Shown one piece after another: positions 51,930 through 61,382 of a stretch of DNA of 64,000 nucleotides; position 1 is the first letter of the stretch; every line of letters begins with the position of its first letter. The notes under the pieces were generated by a model, which was not told where the DNA came from, made no database searches, and saw nothing but the letters and a program-made list of their open reading frames with translations. The DNA lies in NCBI GenBank assembly GCA_964592595.1, contig CAZQFH010000018.1:8315-72314 (forward strand). The letters are read 5' to 3'. The DNA comes from UBA5536 sp964592595 (GTDB lineage Bacteria; Bacteroidota; Bacteroidia; Bacteroidales; F082). Made by a program: the position numbers and the translations under genes.

Positions 51930-52415
51930 ATGTACGACGAAATTAAAAGGCACGAGTATTTCATGAAAATGGCCATTGATCTTGCCGCTTCCAATCTTGA
52001 AACAGGCGATGGAGGACCCTTTGGAGCAGTCGTGGTAAAAAATGGAGAAATTATTGGAAAAGGATCAAATCAGGTAACCTCAACCAACGATCCAACAGCT
52101 CATGCCGAAGTAGTTGCAATCAGAGATGCCTGTAAAAACCTAAACTCTTTTCAATTAGAAGATTGTGAAATTTATGCAAGCTGCGAGCCCTGCCCCATGT
52201 GTCTGGGTGCAATTTACTGGGCAAGGGCAGCAAAACTTTATTTTGCAGCATCACGCGAAGATGCAGCTGAGGCAGGATTCGATGATTCATATATTTATCA
52301 GCAAGTGCCATTAAAACCTGAAAAACGTGATTTAAAAGCCGTTCAATTGATGAAAGGTCAAGCAGTTCAGGTTTTTAATTTATGGATTGAGCGTGAGCAA
52401 AAGATTCCATATTGA
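51930..52415 (+). CDS. nucleoside deaminase, guanine-deaminase-like
   Basis: A 161-residue zinc-dependent cytidine-deaminase-fold enzyme. The motifs are HAEVVAIRDACKNL (His ligand and catalytic Glu) and CEPCPMCLGAIYWARAAKLYF (two Cys ligands). GGPFGAVVVKNGEIIGKG is the substrate side. Length, FDDSYIYQQV and a late RDLKAVQLM resemble guanine deaminases of the GuaD type more than TadA. Start at ATG 51930; a TTG three bases earlier is also in frame. Confidence 0.88.
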   Translation: MYDEIKRHEYFMKMAIDLAASNLETGDGGPFGAVVVKNGEIIGKGSNQVTSTNDPTAHAEVVAIRDACKNLNSFQLEDCEIYASCEPCPMCLGAIYWARAAKLYFAASREDAAEAGFDDSYIYQQVPLKPEKRDLKAVQLMKGQAVQVFNLWIEREQKIPY

Positions 52416-53173
52416 TGAAAAAAGCTAACCCTTTTATTGCAGAAGCAGCGCTCAGGATTAAATCAGCTGAGCATGCAGTTGCATTTACCGGCGCAGGAAT
52501 TTCTGCCGAAAGTGGCATTCCACCTTTTCGGGGAGAAGGTGGCATTTGGAATACTTATGATCCTATAGTGCTTGATATCAGATACTTCATCAATAATTAT
52601 GAAGATTCCTGGAAAGCAATAAAAGCAATCTTTTACGACTTTTTAAGTGACAAATACCCAAATAATGCACATAAAACACTAGCAAGTTGGGAATTAGAAG
52701 GAATAATTCAAACTATCATCACTCAAAATATTGATAACCTCCATCAGGAAGCTGGATGCATCAAAGTGATTGAATATCATGGTAATGCACAGCGTTTGAT
52801 TTGTATGAATTGTCAAACCGAATTTGAGGTGAAACAGTGGGTTTTTGATATAAAAGCGCCTCGATGTTTGAAATGTAACGGCCAACTGAAACCGGATTTT
52901 ATTTTTTTTGGAGAGCGTATTCCTGAGCAGGCAAGCTACAGGGCGATGGAAGCTGCTGAAAACTGCGACCTGATGCTTCTCATTGGCGCTTCGGGAGAAG
53001 TGTCGCCGGCCAACCAATTACCTATGATCGCTGCTCGAAACGGCGCTTACATCATAGAAGTGAATACTGATAAAACCCTTTATTCGCAATCTATCGTCGA
53101 TATCGTACTCAGAGGTTCTTCTGCTAAAATATTACCGCAAATTACTGAATTAATGAATGATACAAAAGAATGA
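52415..53173 (+). CDS. cobB: NAD-dependent protein deacylase (sirtuin)
   Basis: A 252-residue class III sirtuin. It has FTGAGISAESGIPPFRG, ITQNIDNLHQEAG with catalytic HGN later in IEYHGNAQ, the zinc knuckle CMNCQ and CLKCNG, and KPDFIFFGERIP. It removes acyl groups from lysines using NAD. The class I Ala/Tyr/Arg sites of E. coli CobB (AESGIRTFR) are changed (GIPPFR). The start ATG overlaps the deaminase stop, so the two are coupled. Confidence 0.92.
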   Translation: MKKANPFIAEAALRIKSAEHAVAFTGAGISAESGIPPFRGEGGIWNTYDPIVLDIRYFINNYEDSWKAIKAIFYDFLSDKYPNNAHKTLASWELEGIIQTIITQNIDNLHQEAGCIKVIEYHGNAQRLICMNCQTEFEVKQWVFDIKAPRCLKCNGQLKPDFIFFGERIPEQASYRAMEAAENCDLMLLIGASGEVSPANQLPMIAARNGAYIIEVNTDKTLYSQSIVDIVLRGSSAKILPQITELMNDTKE

Positions 53174-53177
53174 CAAC

Positions 53178-54719
53178 ATGAAAACCACACAAACATTTCT
53201 GACTTTTATTTTCTCGCTTTTTTTCCTTTTTGGAAATGCGCAGCTGAATGAGACAAACATCCAAAAGCTGGATTCCATTTTTCAAAAAGCACTCATTGAC
53301 TGGAATGTTCCGGGTATGGCAATAGCTATAGTTAGCAGCGATTCAGTTTGGCTTTCAAAAGGTTACGGCGTCACTGACATAACAACAAGGCAAGCTGTTG
53401 ATGCGAACACTTTGTTTGCATTGGCAAGTAATACCAAGGCTTTTACAAGCACAGCCCTGGCTATGCTCGCCGATGATGAAAAAATCGACTGGAATCAAAA
53501 AGTTGTGGAAATCTTACCCTGGTTTAAAATGTATAATCCCTATGTAACCGCTGAAATGACTGTCGAAGATTTATTGAGTCACCGCAGCGGATTAAAAACA
53601 TTTTCAGGTGATTTGATCTGGTATGGAAGCACTTATTCGAGAGATGAAATAATCCGTAAAATACAGTTTCTCAAACCTGTTTACGGTTTTAGAGAACATT
53701 TTGGATATTCTAATCTGATGTTTATAACTGCTGGTGAATTAATTCCAGCGATCACAGGTATCAGTTGGGACGATTTTGTTGAACAGCGTATTTTACGTCC
53801 ATTAGGAATGGATAGATCGAAATTACATGTTTCAGCATTACATGAGATGGATAATATTGCGCAACCACATACCTATTCAGATGGTGAGCTCCGTCAAATT
53901 CCCTGGCTCGACTGGGACAATATGGCACCAGCTGGTTCGCTTATTTCTAGTGCTAATGATATGGCTAAGTGGCTGCAAATGAACCTATCAAACGGAATAG
54001 TAAGTAAGGATACGCTGGTCAGCAAAAACCAATTACACGAGCTTTGGTCGCCAAGAACAATTTTGGATATTTCGGCTGGCTCAGCTGCAATGTTTCCTGA
54101 AACAAACTTTAAAAGCTATGGATTAGGCTGGTCGCTTATGGATTATAACGGCTACAAGGTAATTGGTCATAACGGTGGATATGATGGTATGATTTCTCAA
54201 ACCTTTTTTGTTCCGGAAGCAAACCTGGGCTTTGTTATCATGACGAATTCACTTTCTACGCTTTACTATCCACTTTATTATCATACACTTGACGAATTAC
54301 TTGGGGCAGAGAATAAACGAAATTGGAACGACGATTTATTGAAAATTATTCGTCGAAACGAAGAAAGGCAAAAGGAGCAAATTAAATCACAGGAGGCAAA
54401 GCGTGTATTAAACACAAAACCTTCATTATCAATTGATCAGTATGCTGGTAACTATGGTGGTAAGGTTTACGATACTGTGCAAATTGTCTTAAAAAACAAC
54501 TTCCTCGAACTTCAGTTTGGGAGAAGCCCACAATTTTTTGCACAGTTGGAGCATTGGCAATATGATACCTTTCAAATTGAATTTAAAGCATTTCCTTCTT
54601 TACCAAAGGGTTACGTTACTTTTGAGATAGATCGAAATGGAAAAATATCAGGAATGGAAATTTTCCTGGACAATCCTGATTTTGATTTTACAGAGCTTGA
54701 TCTCAACAAATTGGACTAA
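53178..54719 (+). CDS. beta-lactamase-family serine hydrolase with DUF3471
   Basis: About 513 residues from the ATG at 53178. It has a signal peptide (FLTFIFSLFFLFGNAQ). Class C/DD-peptidase-like motifs: Ser84-x-x-Lys87 in LASNTKAF, Tyr177-Ser-Asn179 in FGYSNLMF, and HNGGYDG as the third element. The last roughly 110 residues (YAGNYGGKVYDTVQIV) are a DUF3471-type lipocalin-like domain. Likely a periplasmic esterase or peptidase rather than a drug-hydrolysing lactamase. The earlier in-frame ATG at 53157 lies within the sirtuin gene. Confidence 0.88.
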   Translation: MKTTQTFLTFIFSLFFLFGNAQLNETNIQKLDSIFQKALIDWNVPGMAIAIVSSDSVWLSKGYGVTDITTRQAVDANTLFALASNTKAFTSTALAMLADDEKIDWNQKVVEILPWFKMYNPYVTAEMTVEDLLSHRSGLKTFSGDLIWYGSTYSRDEIIRKIQFLKPVYGFREHFGYSNLMFITAGELIPAITGISWDDFVEQRILRPLGMDRSKLHVSALHEMDNIAQPHTYSDGELRQIPWLDWDNMAPAGSLISSANDMAKWLQMNLSNGIVSKDTLVSKNQLHELWSPRTILDISAGSAAMFPETNFKSYGLGWSLMDYNGYKVIGHNGGYDGMISQTFFVPEANLGFVIMTNSLSTLYYPLYYHTLDELLGAENKRNWNDDLLKIIRRNEERQKEQIKSQEAKRVLNTKPSLSIDQYAGNYGGKVYDTVQIVLKNNFLELQFGRSPQFFAQLEHWQYDTFQIEFKAFPSLPKGYVTFEIDRNGKISGMEIFLDNPDFDFTELDLNKLD

Positions 54720-56011
54720 TCAATTTTAGGCGACTCTATCTTTCTGTCTTTGCGATATGACCAAATATTTACACCTATAGCCATAGTCAAAGAAATAAGT
54801 GCCATAGTAAAAGTGGTTATCAATCCAAATTGTTCATAAAATACAACGCCGATTGTTGGTGCAAAAAGTGCTCTGAATCCTGTTAGAAATAAATGCACAG
54901 ACTGATACGTGCCGGCTTCTTCAGCCGAGCAAAAATAAGCTGAGCCAATATTCCAAAGTAGCACCATTGTAGCTGCAAACACACCGTGTGCTAGTATATA
55001 CAGAATCAAAACGTAATACAATTTGATCCCAAAAACTTCATCGTACACAGGAAACCAAACTGTTAGCATTAAAAAGAAAATATACAGCAAAATGGAGCTA
55101 TACGTCACCACCGAAAATTTCCGGGGATCCAGATTTCCCAAAAGCCCACCAAAATAGGGTAATAATATGATAGCTAATATATTATATGCATTTTTGTAAA
55201 ATGCGACACTGGTATAATTTAGGTCGAGTCCTTCATAAAAGAAGATAGCAATTACGGTTACCGAAACCATAAATGAGAAGCCATAAAACATAAATCCAAT
55301 TTCGAAGTGCCTGTAGGGTTGATTACGCTTTAAAATCTGAACCATATCAAGTGATGAAGCCTTCACCGATTCCCAAAAGCTCTGTTTGAATTGAATAATC
55401 TTTTCTTTAAAAGAAATCGTCGAAAGCAGCCACAAACCAATCATACTCAACAAGCCGGCCAATGGCAGGCTCCATTTGAAGATATAATAGTTTTGATCAA
55501 GCAAGGCACCATATACAAATGTGATTACCAACATGATAATTTTGTTCAGGGAAGTAGCGTAACTGTATAGTTTGCCAAAATGATGATGCTCGTAATTGTT
55601 TTTAAGCAGCAGGTTAATGGTAGGATTAATCACCAAAGCACCAAGGTAATAGATAAGGAAAATTGCAAGAAAGACATAATGATAAAATGAAGAATTGGTG
55701 TAAGCTGCCGCATGAGACGGAAAAAAAGCAAGTGTAAGCATTGGCAAGCGCGTAAAAACCGCTGTTTTGCGCAATAAGAGCATGCGATGTTCCATACGTT
55801 TTAGCCATTCGTGCATCACAAAAAGCAGGATGAAAACGGCCATGCTAAACTGAAAGAGCAAACTCATTTGATAATTACTTCCGTGCATGCTCTTGAGAAA
55901 AACGAATTCGTTAAGCGCCATTATACCCAGCACAATCCCTTCGATTGATGAATAAGCAGTATGTAAAATAAAAGTTCGTTTTTCGTTTGGCTTTAGCCGG
56001 GGAAAAGGCAT
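54716..56011 (-). CDS. major facilitator superfamily transporter
   Basis: A 431-residue membrane protein with about twelve helices. Sequences such as VLGIMALNEFVFLKSMHGSN, a long hydrophobic YHYVFLAIFLIYYLGALVI, and GTYQSVHLFLTGFRALFAP near helix 11 fit an MFS permease, with LRLKPNEKRTF at the N terminus and a late NIWSYRKDRK. Substrate unknown. Its 3' end overlaps the convergent hydrolase gene by 4 bases. Confidence 0.8.
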   Translation of the reverse strand: MPFPRLKPNEKRTFILHTAYSSIEGIVLGIMALNEFVFLKSMHGSNYQMSLLFQFSMAVFILLFVMHEWLKRMEHRMLLLRKTAVFTRLPMLTLAFFPSHAAAYTNSSFYHYVFLAIFLIYYLGALVINPTINLLLKNNYEHHHFGKLYSYATSLNKIIMLVITFVYGALLDQNYYIFKWSLPLAGLLSMIGLWLLSTISFKEKIIQFKQSFWESVKASSLDMVQILKRNQPYRHFEIGFMFYGFSFMVSVTVIAIFFYEGLDLNYTSVAFYKNAYNILAIILLPYFGGLLGNLDPRKFSVVTYSSILLYIFFLMLTVWFPVYDEVFGIKLYYVLILYILAHGVFAATMVLLWNIGSAYFCSAEEAGTYQSVHLFLTGFRALFAPTIGVVFYEQFGLITTFTMALISLTMAIGVNIWSYRKDRKIESPKID

Positions 56012-56141
56012 CCTGATAAATTTTACGCGAAATTACGAAAACCAAACCAAGATATTGATCAACATATTTCGCATAGAAAATTAATCCCCTCAAAAAACAA
56101 ATCCTCTTACAACTTGTTATCTTCTAAATAAATCAAACAAA

Positions 56142-56678
56142 ATGAAAACAATTACATTTATCCTAATGATCCTTTTCTCAACTTCAAGCTTAGTTGCTCA
56201 GCAAAGTTTCCATGATTTTGTTGTTAAAGATATTGATGGCAACGAGTTTCCGTTATCAAGCTTAAAGGGCAAAAAAGTAATGGTAGTTAACACAGCTAGT
56301 AAATGTGGATTAACTCCTCAGTATGAAAAACTTGAAGCCCTCTATAAAACCTATGGCGATAAAGATTTTGTAATTATTGGGTTTCCTGCCAATAATTTCA
56401 TGAATCAGGAGCCTGGCACCGAAGCCGAAATAAAAGACTTTTGCTCACTAAATTATGGTGTAACTTTTCCTATGATGTCGAAAATTTCTGTGAAAGGAGA
56501 CGACATGCATCCGCTTTACCAATGGTTGACTAATAAAGAACAAAACGGCTTTGAGGATTCGAGTGTAAGTTGGAATTTTCAAAAATACTTAATTGACGAA
56601 AATGGTAATCTCGTAAAGGTTTTAAAACCTCGCACAGCACCTGATGATGAAAGTATAATTGCCTGGCTCTCCAATTAA
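56142..56678 (+). CDS. exported glutathione peroxidase-family protein
   Basis: A 178-residue thioredoxin-fold peroxidase. It has a signal peptide (ITFILMILFSTSSLVAQ), then FHDFVVKDIDGNEF, the active-site Cys in VNTASKCGLTP, FPANNFMNQEPG and the Trp in VSWNFQKYLID. The active residue is cysteine, not selenocysteine. The Gln and Trp of the catalytic set are conserved as QEPG and SWNF. Such Cys forms usually take electrons from thioredoxin. It should act in the periplasm, like the exported MsrA. Confidence 0.92.
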   Translation: MKTITFILMILFSTSSLVAQQSFHDFVVKDIDGNEFPLSSLKGKKVMVVNTASKCGLTPQYEKLEALYKTYGDKDFVIIGFPANNFMNQEPGTEAEIKDFCSLNYGVTFPMMSKISVKGDDMHPLYQWLTNKEQNGFEDSSVSWNFQKYLIDENGNLVKVLKPRTAPDDESIIAWLSN

Positions 56679-56699
56679 TCCGGTGATATAAACCGGATT
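56677..56699 (+). terminator. hairpin after the glutathione peroxidase gene
   Basis: AATCCGGT and ACCGGATT form a perfect 8-bp stem, with a TTTTTT run some bases later. Confidence 0.5.
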
Positions 56700-56720
56700 C
56701 AATTGGTTTTTTCATGATGG

Positions 56721-56751
56721 AGAGGTTGCCTTTTGGCGACCTCTTTTTTAT
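56721..56751. terminator. Rho-independent terminator
   Basis: AGAGGTTGCC and GGCGACCTCT form a 10-bp stem with a TTTT loop and T-run. It can serve the peroxidase gene. The convergent amidohydrolase ends at 56754. Confidence 0.75.
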
Positions 56752-56753
56752 GG

Positions 56754-58421
56754 TTAATAAACAATCTCACCTGAAACAGCAAGGGAAATAACCTTTGAAT
56801 TAAGTATCTGATCTTCTGGTGCAATCATAATATCTGTATCTAAAATCACAAAATCTGCTGCCTTGCCTGGCTCAATACTTCCCTTAATTGTTTCTTCAAA
56901 ATTTCCTTTCGCCGCCCACAGCGTGATAGATCGTAGCGCGTTTTCACGACTAAGCGCATTTTCCATTTGAAAACCTTCCTGAGGCACACCCTCCAGATTT
57001 TTCCTGAAAATAGCTGCGTAAAACGTTTTTAGCGGATCAATATCTTCAATAGGAAAATCCGTTCCATTTACCAGCCATCCGTTTTGCTCGAGCAGCTGAT
57101 TTTGAGCATACGCTCCTTTGATACGCTCATTTCCAATGCGATCCGGAACCCAAAGCATATCCGAAGTAGCATGTGTGCTTTGAATAGAAGGGATGATATT
57201 AAACTTCCCAAACAGCTTAAAATCATCAGGATGAACAATTTGAGCATGTTCGATACGCCACCTGCGATCATTTCCTTCAGGCAGATACCGACTATAAAGA
57301 TTGAGTACATACCGATTTGCTGCATCCCCAATAGCATGCATATTTACCTGAAATCCATTTTTGTAAGCCTTCTCACACACCTTTTCATAAAAGGTATCTG
57401 TTTGTAATTTTATTCCTTTGTTAGTTGGATCGTCGTTATAGTTTTCCAAGAGCCAGGCACCACGTGACCCCAAAGCTCCATCTGCATAAATTTTAACGGC
57501 AGTAACAGAAAGTTTATCTCCAAATTGAGGCCCTTTAGGCATAAAATATCCCATCGTAATACTATCAGGATCAAGCATCGCATTGATCTTCATTTTAAGT
57601 CTTCCCTCCTGCTGCAAGCTTTCAATTAGTTTTATTTTCGCCAGCGGTAATCCTGCATCTACCACTCCTGTCAATCCTTTACTAAAGCACGAATCCTGTG
57701 CGGCAAGTAATGCGTCAACTTGTTGTTGTTCAGACAACAGGGGAATCAGTGCCTTAACAGGTTCTTCTGCCTTGTCGATGAGAATTCCGCTTGGAGAACC
57801 ATCCGTGCGCAAAAGAACCTCACCCCCATCAATCTGGCTTGAGCTATCAATTCCAGCTGCCTCCAGAGCCGATTTGCTGGCCAAAACAGCATGACCGTCA
57901 ATACGAATTAAAAAAATCTTTTTTCCGGGAAAATGTTGTTCCAATAGCTTATTATCAGGGAAATTTTTATCAGTCCAACGATTTTGGTCCCAGCCGCGTC
58001 CTAAGAGCCATTCAGAAGGATGAGCCGCTGCATGTTCCTTTAACCTTGAAATGATCTCATCAAAAGATGTGCTCCCGGCTAAATCAGCATAGCGGATCAG
58101 GTTTTCTCCATACCCAAAAAAATGACAATGACCGTCAATAAATCCAGGATAAATAACTTTTCCGCCGGCATCAAGCTTTTCAGTTGATTCATATACCGAT
58201 AAAATTTCGTCCTCAGATCCTATTGCTACAAACTTTCCGTTAGCTACGGCAAAAGCCTCTGCAATAGAAAATTCTACATCCACAGTATATATTTTGGCAT
58301 TAAATACGATTAAATCAACTTTATGTTTGGGTGGGTTACAAGCTGTCATTAGTGTTAATGTTATCAGTTTAATAAGTATTAATGATTTCACTACCAAAGA
58401 ATTATTTCTTTTTTGATACAT
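56754..58421 (-). CDS. amidohydrolase family lipoprotein
   Basis: A 555-residue member of the amidohydrolase family (Amidohydro_3, YtcJ-like). The signal peptide ends in lipobox LMTAC followed by NPPKH. The TIM-barrel metal sites appear as GFIDGHCHFFGYG (His-x-His), RIDGHAVLAS, MHAIGDAANR, RIEHAQIVHP and a late GTDFPIEDIDP. It hydrolyses an amide or related bond in an unknown substrate and is attached to a membrane. Length is typical for the family. It is upstream of no clear operon partner. Confidence 0.88.
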   Translation of the reverse strand: MYQKRNNSLVVKSLILIKLITLTLMTACNPPKHKVDLIVFNAKIYTVDVEFSIAEAFAVANGKFVAIGSEDEILSVYESTEKLDAGGKVIYPGFIDGHCHFFGYGENLIRYADLAGSTSFDEIISRLKEHAAAHPSEWLLGRGWDQNRWTDKNFPDNKLLEQHFPGKKIFLIRIDGHAVLASKSALEAAGIDSSSQIDGGEVLLRTDGSPSGILIDKAEEPVKALIPLLSEQQQVDALLAAQDSCFSKGLTGVVDAGLPLAKIKLIESLQQEGRLKMKINAMLDPDSITMGYFMPKGPQFGDKLSVTAVKIYADGALGSRGAWLLENYNDDPTNKGIKLQTDTFYEKVCEKAYKNGFQVNMHAIGDAANRYVLNLYSRYLPEGNDRRWRIEHAQIVHPDDFKLFGKFNIIPSIQSTHATSDMLWVPDRIGNERIKGAYAQNQLLEQNGWLVNGTDFPIEDIDPLKTFYAAIFRKNLEGVPQEGFQMENALSRENALRSITLWAAKGNFEETIKGSIEPGKAADFVILDTDIMIAPEDQILNSKVISLAVSGEIVY

Positions 58422-58447
58422 TAGTTTGTAATTTTTTGGTTCAACGT

Positions 58448-59203
58448 CTAAAGGGAATAAGCAACTCCAAAATATTTTTCAATACTTTTATTCTCAATTA
58501 ATTGACTTGGCATACCAGCAATTAAAGGCAAATTTGGCGCCATTAACCACAATTTATCTACATGCCTAACAATCATTTCAAGGTCGTGAGAGCTCAAAAG
58601 TATTGTCTTTTGCGTTTCATTGCACAATTTTTTTAAAAGTTTTAAAAGACTCAGTTTGCTTGGATAATCTAAAAATGCTGCAGGCTCATCTAGTATTATC
58701 AATGGTGTTTGTTGTGCCAAGGCCTTTGCTATCAATACTTTCTGTTGCTCTCCATCACTTAAGCTTCTAAATAATCTTGTTGCAAATCGCGCTATCCCTG
58801 TCATCTCCATACTTTGATGAACAATTTGCTTATCTGTCTTGCTCATCTTCATCCACTGGTTGATATAGGGATATCTCCCAGTTGCAACCACATCAAAAAC
58901 GCTAAGGTATGCATCAGAAATACGATCGGTGAAAACAACACTCAACAATTTGGACATTTGTCGCAAACTCAATGTATTCAGTTGCTTACCATCAATTATT
59001 ATGGAACCTTCCAAGGCATTTTGAAAGCCCGCTATTGTCCTGAATAAAGTTGATTTCCCTGCCCCATTTGGTCCCGTTAAGGCAACCATTTCACCTTTAT
59101 TTACAATAACTTCAATGGGAAAGCTTAAACTAACAGGTTCTTTTTGTTTTCCCTGAGGCGCATAGCCAATCTGCAACTTATTGAGCTTCAACATTTCCGT
59201 CAT
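58448..59203 (-). CDS. metal-chelate ABC importer ATPase
   Basis: A 251-residue ATPase of the FecE/BtuD/HmuV type. It has Walker A LTGPNGAGKSTLF, signature SLSDGEQQKVLIAKAL, Walker B PLIILDEPAAFLDYPSK and the H-loop LLSSHDLE. It drives uptake of iron-siderophore, haem or cobalamin with the FecCD-type permease and binding protein encoded upstream. It overlaps the permease gene by 4 bases and is the last gene of the unit. Confidence 0.92.
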   Translation of the reverse strand: MTEMLKLNKLQIGYAPQGKQKEPVSLSFPIEVIVNKGEMVALTGPNGAGKSTLFRTIAGFQNALEGSIIIDGKQLNTLSLRQMSKLLSVVFTDRISDAYLSVFDVVATGRYPYINQWMKMSKTDKQIVHQSMEMTGIARFATRLFRSLSDGEQQKVLIAKALAQQTPLIILDEPAAFLDYPSKLSLLKLLKKLCNETQKTILLSSHDLEMIVRHVDKLWLMAPNLPLIAGMPSQLIENKSIEKYFGVAYSL

Positions 59204-60243
59204 GGTGTCAAAGTATTTGAACGGTGTTGTCGTAAAATTACTGCAATCACAAATGGAGCTCCAATAAGTGATGTTACCGCATTAATAGGCAAGCTTCCTT
59301 CAATACCGGGCAGTCTGGCAATCAAGTTGCAGAAAAGCGCCAAAATAATTCCAGTAGCAATGGAAGCCGGAATTAAGATCAGATGATCACTGGTTTTGAA
59401 AAGGTTGCGCGCAATATGCGGAACAGCAAGTCCAATAAATGCGATGGGTCCGGCATAAGCTGTAATTATTGCTGTAAGAAAACCCGCTAGTAAAATAATC
59501 AATCGGGTGATATAAGATGTATTCAAACCCAGATTTTCAGCATATTGCTTGCCTAACAACAACATATTAAGTGGTTTAGCCAGAAATATACTCGCCATTA
59601 ATCCGATTGAAATAACCAAAACAAAGTAAGGTAATTGATCCCTGCTTACACCCGAAAAGGTTCCCATTCCCCAAATCACAAAAGCTTGAATATCTTCTTT
59701 TCGGCTATAAAATCGTAAAAGACCTGTTAATGCACCGGCAAGATAAGCTATCATGATTCCAACAATAAGCAGGCTGACAATATGACTTACTTTTGAACTC
59801 ACAGCCATTAGGAAAATTAAAACAACGATGGCTCCTGCCAATGCTGCCAAACTAGTACCTAAAGTCCCAATCCATCCCAAAGTCGATAAAGCTGTGCCTG
59901 CTAAAGTTCCGCTGACAAAAAGCAACAGCGCAACACCAAAGCTGGCACCGCTGCTAATGCCCAGAATTGAAGGGTCAGCTAAGGGATTCCTAAAAAGGGT
60001 TTGTAGTAAAAGTCCTGCAACAGCTAAGCCTGCTCCTGCAAAAATGGCAACAATAAGCTGTGGAATACGGTAATCCCAAATAATTAATGATTCTCCAATA
60101 GGGATATCATGCTGGAGAAACAATACCTCAAAAACTGTTTTAGGAGCAATCAACACCGATCCCCAAAGCACATTGGCCAGCATCAATAAGAGTATTACAA
60201 TGCCAAGCGATGAAAAAATGATAAATAGCCGCCTAGTTGTCAT
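59200..60243 (-). CDS. FecCD-type ABC importer permease
   Basis: A 347-residue permease with about ten helices. Motifs: WDYRIPQLIVAIFAGAGLAVAGLLLQTLFRNPLADPS-type stretch (keeping RNPLADP), GISSGASFGVA, and AYAGPIAFIGLAVPHIARN, typical of BtuC/FecCD/FhuB. It imports iron-siderophore, haem or cobalamin. It overlaps the binding-protein gene by 11 bases and the ATPase gene by 4, a tightly coupled operon. No cobalamin riboswitch is seen upstream, which makes iron or haem somewhat more likely. Confidence 0.92.
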   Translation of the reverse strand: MTTRRLFIIFSSLGIVILLLMLANVLWGSVLIAPKTVFEVLFLQHDIPIGESLIIWDYRIPQLIVAIFAGAGLAVAGLLLQTLFRNPLADPSILGISSGASFGVALLLFVSGTLAGTALSTLGWIGTLGTSLAALAGAIVVLIFLMAVSSKVSHIVSLLIVGIMIAYLAGALTGLLRFYSRKEDIQAFVIWGMGTFSGVSRDQLPYFVLVISIGLMASIFLAKPLNMLLLGKQYAENLGLNTSYITRLIILLAGFLTAIITAYAGPIAFIGLAVPHIARNLFKTSDHLILIPASIATGIILALFCNLIARLPGIEGSLPINAVTSLIGAPFVIAVILRQHRSNTLTP

Positions 60244-61381
60244 CGGAATCGGGCTTTAATAGTTGATGATAAACCGGTTTATGATAAGGCAATAAATCAG
60301 GATGCAAAATGGCAATAAAATCAGCTAAAACCAAATGCGGCCTAAACTGGCTGGTTTCAAAATAGGCAGTTTTTGAGGTGTTACAAAAAATGATTTGATG
60401 TTGCTGAAAAGCTTTAAAAGCAGCATAAATATCATGTTCCTGTTTTAATTTCGCATAAGAATAGGGGGAATCGGTGGCATGGGCAATTCGCCAAAAGTCA
60501 GCTTCAGCAGCCTGGGAAATGATGGTTTCAATATCCAAAGACACACTTCCGGTAGCCTGATTATCAGACCAGATATAAGCTGCTCCGGCATCTTTAAAAA
60601 TTGTAGCCATATAACTTTTACCTCCGGGAACATACCATTGATCATTAAAAGCCTTATCGGCCATGATTGTAGGCCTGACTACAGAATCATGAACCAAAGA
60701 TTTTAATGCAAGATATTCTTTTTCAGCATCTTCAAACAACTTCTCTGTAAGCACTTCCTGCCCTGTAAGCCATCCCAGCACCCTTATCCATTCAGCCCTG
60801 CCCAATGGACTTGTTTCTAAATAATCAGGCCATGGCAAAAGTTTTAGGCCCGTGCGTTCAAGTTGATCAGAGCCACCTGTAGGGTCAGGCGAATAGAAAA
60901 CAATATCGGGCTGTAAACTGACAATTTTTTCAAAATCCAACTGACCGTTTTTTAATACCTCCGAAACCTTTCCTGCTTTCAGAAGCGATTTCATCAAACG
61001 ATCATTAACAAAAGAAGCCTCCGATATTCCGAGAATAATATCAGATTTACCAACTTCAAGTAAAGGAGCCCATTGAGTTGACGAAAGCGCAACAATTCGT
61101 TGCACCGGAATTTTGATTTTTTGAAAAGAAACAGCATCGTTAATTTGCTCATCATGCATGTTTTGCAAAAAATATCTTCTCGAATTTTCTGTCCATGGCG
61201 ATTGTATCTCAAGCAATAGCCCAGATTCAAATTGCTGTGCTTTAACCATTTTTGCATGACGCATCAAATTATTAGAAATTTGGAGCTCCTCTTCGAATGA
61301 CCTGTTCTCACAGCCTCCAAGAAAAGCCAAAACATAAGCAAAAATCAAGGTCCCGGTAAGAGATTTATTTTTCGATTTCAT
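60233..61381 (-). CDS. metal-chelate ABC importer binding lipoprotein
   Basis: About 382 residues from the ATG at 61381. The signal peptide ends in lipobox LAFLGGC followed by ENRSF. The two-lobed helical-backbone fold of BtuF/FecB is seen in VQRIVALSSTQWAPLLEVG, DIILGISEASF, EKIVSLQPDIVFYSP and RPTIMADKAFNDQWYVPGG. It captures the ligand at the outer face of the inner membrane. The start leaves one base after the GroES-like gene. An earlier in-frame ATG at 61420 lies in that gene. Confidence 0.9.
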   Translation of the reverse strand: MKSKNKSLTGTLIFAYVLAFLGGCENRSFEEELQISNNLMRHAKMVKAQQFESGLLLEIQSPWTENSRRYFLQNMHDEQINDAVSFQKIKIPVQRIVALSSTQWAPLLEVGKSDIILGISEASFVNDRLMKSLLKAGKVSEVLKNGQLDFEKIVSLQPDIVFYSPDPTGGSDQLERTGLKLLPWPDYLETSPLGRAEWIRVLGWLTGQEVLTEKLFEDAEKEYLALKSLVHDSVVRPTIMADKAFNDQWYVPGGKSYMATIFKDAGAAYIWSDNQATGSVSLDIETIISQAAEADFWRIAHATDSPYSYAKLKQEHDIYAAFKAFQQHQIIFCNTSKTAYFETSQFRPHLVLADFIAILHPDLLPYHKPVYHQLLKPDSDDN

Positions 61382-61382
61382 A

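Noticed and set aside
53178..54719. Antibiotic-resistance beta-lactamase
   Set aside because: The fold has SxxK and YSN, but the C-terminal DUF3471 domain and length fit peptidase/esterase relatives; no evidence for drug hydrolysis.
56142..56678. Selenocysteine in the glutathione peroxidase
   Set aside because: The active-site codon is TGT for cysteine, not TGA.
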